Shown here piece by piece: positions 23,841 through 24,997 of a DNA stretch of 24,997 nt (positions within the stretch are counted from its first letter, which is position 1; every line of letters begins with the position of its first letter). The stretch is from positions 1-24,997 of the forward strand of contig CAYGVJ010000081.1 in the NCBI GenBank assembly GCA_964353255.1, given 5' to 3'. This stretch comes from VFZS01 sp964353255. Its GTDB lineage: Bacteria; Acidobacteriota; Terriglobia; Bryobacterales; Bryobacteraceae. Below the pieces are notes generated by a model. It saw nothing but the letters and a program-made list of their open reading frames with translations, had not been told where the DNA came from and did no database searches. Both the position numbers and the translations under genes were made by a program.

Positions 23841-24434
23841 ATGCATCCGAGATGGACGCTGTGTGGTGTTTGGGCCTTGGCGGCCGCCTTCACGGCGGTG
23901 CTACCCGCGCAGACGCCTTCTGCGATGGGGCTGAGGATTGTTGTTGTGGAGGGCGAAGGCGCCATCAACAACATCGGTGAGCGCCGCGCCAAAGAGCCCG
24001 TCGTCCGCGTGGTGGACGCCGAATTCCGGCCCGTGGCTGGCGCTTCGGTAACCTTCCTGACAACGGAACTGGGGCCCAGCGCGACCTTCCCCTCCGGGAG
24101 TAGTGTGACCACCACCACGGACGCCAAAGGGGAAGCCGTGGGACGCGGGCTGCGCCCGAACAACGTGGCCGGACCGTTCCAGATCCGCGTCACCGCTTCC
24201 TGGCGCGGCGAGACGGCCGCGGCGGTCATCAACCAGACCAACGCCGCGCCGACGGCGATTCGCAAAGGCTCCTCGAAGACGATTGCGCTGATCCTGATTC
24301 TCGCCGGGGGCGGCGCCGCCGGCGCCACCCTGGGCCTGGCCCGCAGCAAGAGCACGGGCGCGGCCACACCCACGCCGCCGACCTCCACGGCGACCACCGT
24401 CACCGCCGGCGCCGGCAGCTTCGGGAAGCCGTAG
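23841..24434 (+). CDS. Exported protein with Big-1-like immunoglobulin domain and C-terminal membrane anchor
   Basis: 197 residues from the ATG at 23841, with a signal peptide (about 1-24, cleavage near LPAQ). A single beta-sandwich domain (about 35-134) resembles bacterial Ig-like domain 1 or invasin-type repeats: VVDAEFRPVAGASVTF, then TTTTDAKGEAVGRGL and a final RVTASWRGETAAAV strand. A transmembrane helix (about 145-168, ALILILAGGGAAGATLGL) and a Thr/Pro/Ala-rich tail follow. This architecture suggests an extracytoplasmic domain held at a membrane; the partner is unknown. The next gene starts 13 nt downstream on the same strand, so the two are probably co-transcribed. Divergent from the JAMM gene. 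No enzymatic motif is seen. Confidence 0.78.
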   Translation: MHPRWTLCGVWALAAAFTAVLPAQTPSAMGLRIVVVEGEGAINNIGERRAKEPVVRVVDAEFRPVAGASVTFLTTELGPSATFPSGSSVTTTTDAKGEAVGRGLRPNNVAGPFQIRVTASWRGETAAAVINQTNAAPTAIRKGSSKTIALILILAGGGAAGATLGLARSKSTGAATPTPPTSTATTVTAGAGSFGKP

Positions 24435-24441
24435 GGGGGAG
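24433..24441 (+). promoter_or_regulatory. Strong ribosome binding site of the IPT gene
   Basis: AGGGGGGAG ends 6 nt before the ATG at 24448 and overlaps the stop codon of the upstream gene, which suggests coupled translation. Confidence 0.55.
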
Positions 24442-24447
24442 CCGCCA

Positions 24448-24997
24448 ATGGCACGCCTTCCCTGGTCACACTTCGCAGCAGCCGTTCTGCTCGTGCTGTT
24501 CGTCGGGACGGCGGCGGGCCAGCCGGTCATCACGACTCTGACCCCGAACTCGACAACTGCCGGCGGGCCGGAGTTTCAACTGACCGTCAACGGCTCGGGC
24601 TTCGCCAGCGACGCCGTGGTCAACTTCGGCGCCACCGTCCTGACCCCTACCTTCAGAAGCGCCGTCGAGCTCAGGGTGCAGGTGCCTGCCGCGCTGATCG
24701 CTACGCCCGGCCCGGTTAGCGTGACCGTCACCAACCCGCCGGCCGGCGTTTCCAACGCGCTGCCGTTCACCATCAACCCGCCGCTCAACATCACTACGGC
24801 CTCGCTGCCCTCGCCCTGGACGCAGGGGGCGGTGTACCCCAACACCACGCTGACCGCCACAGGCGGCACGGGAACCTACACGTGGTCGGCCACCGGCCTG
24901 CCCCCAGGGCTGAGCATAGCGCCCGCCACCGGGGTCATCTCCGGCACCCCGACCACCAGCGTAGGCAGCCCCTTCAGCGTCACCGTGACGGTGACCG
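24448..24997 (+). CDS. Secreted IPT/TIG and putative-Ig (He_PIG) domain protein (3' end beyond window)
   Basis: The frame is open from the ATG at 24448 to the right edge (183 codons), so only the N-terminus is present. The signal peptide is about 1-24 (AAAVLLVLFVGTAAG). An IPT/TIG domain follows at about 26-108 (PVITTLTPNSTTAGGPEFQL, GSGFASDAVVNFG, VTVTNP). A putative Ig domain of the He_PIG type starts near 118, recognised by GGTGTYTWSATGLPPGLSI and GVISGTPTT. These domains are commonly repeated in large secreted or surface proteins of Acidobacteriota. A binding, adhesion or structural role is inferred. It is probably co-transcribed with the preceding Big-1-like gene. Confidence 0.85.
   Translation, partial: MARLPWSHFAAAVLLVLFVGTAAGQPVITTLTPNSTTAGGPEFQLTVNGSGFASDAVVNFGATVLTPTFRSAVELRVQVPAALIATPGPVSVTVTNPPAGVSNALPFTINPPLNITTASLPSPWTQGAVYPNTTLTATGGTGTYTWSATGLPPGLSIAPATGVISGTPTTSVGSPFSVTVTVT

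Overview
The window is GC-rich, tightly packed bacterial DNA from a Gram-negative (diderm) organism: it encodes an Omp85 outer-membrane protein, TamB, a SurA-like chaperone and a lipoprotein. Menaquinone synthesis (menG), HslVU, a GH95-like glycosidase, an ACS-type MFS carrier, IPT/TIG and putative-Ig surface proteins and a GxxExxY gene together suggest Acidobacteriota, perhaps Solibacteres/Bryobacterales. That assignment is an inference from gene content. A run of exactly 100 N (10880-10979) shows a draft or metagenome scaffold.

Layout. (1) 1-2901, minus strand: hslV-hslU and a lipoprotein with fibronectin-type-III-like domains, 3-4 bp apart, a likely operon. (2) 3003-5420, plus: a large secreted GH95-like glycosidase. 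(3) 5467-8254, minus: nadB and a Ca2+/cation antiporter overlapping its 3' end. (4) 8337-10105, plus: aroB and menG with an ATGA overlap, shikimate and menaquinone steps. (5) 10106-11284: a convergent intergenic region filled with imperfect repeats of about 80-120 bp built from heptamers in both orientations, with a GxxExxY (PD-(D/E)xK-fold) gene embedded in it and the assembly gap inside it. (6) 11285-19485, minus: an Omp85 protein with about seven POTRA repeats, a SurA-like protein without a parvulin domain, TamB and Pcm. The first three overlap by 1-4 nt, so this looks like an envelope-biogenesis operon. (7) 19521-21873, plus: a ThiF/MoeB-type adenylyltransferase and an MFS transporter, separated by a perfect 30-nt palindrome. 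(8) 21910-23754, minus: a membrane-anchored JAMM metalloprotease-like protein with coiled coil and a C-terminal beta-rich region. (9) 23841-24997, plus: two small-domain surface proteins (Big-1-like, then IPT/putative-Ig); the second runs off the window.

The strongest candidates for something undescribed are the GxxExxY gene inside its structured repeat array, the seven-POTRA Omp85/SurA-like/TamB cluster, and the JAMM-transmembrane-coiled-coil protein. Several genes have a -10-like hexamer only 6-9 nt before a start codon, which may mean leaderless transcripts. No tRNA, rRNA, CRISPR array or recognisable transposase was seen.
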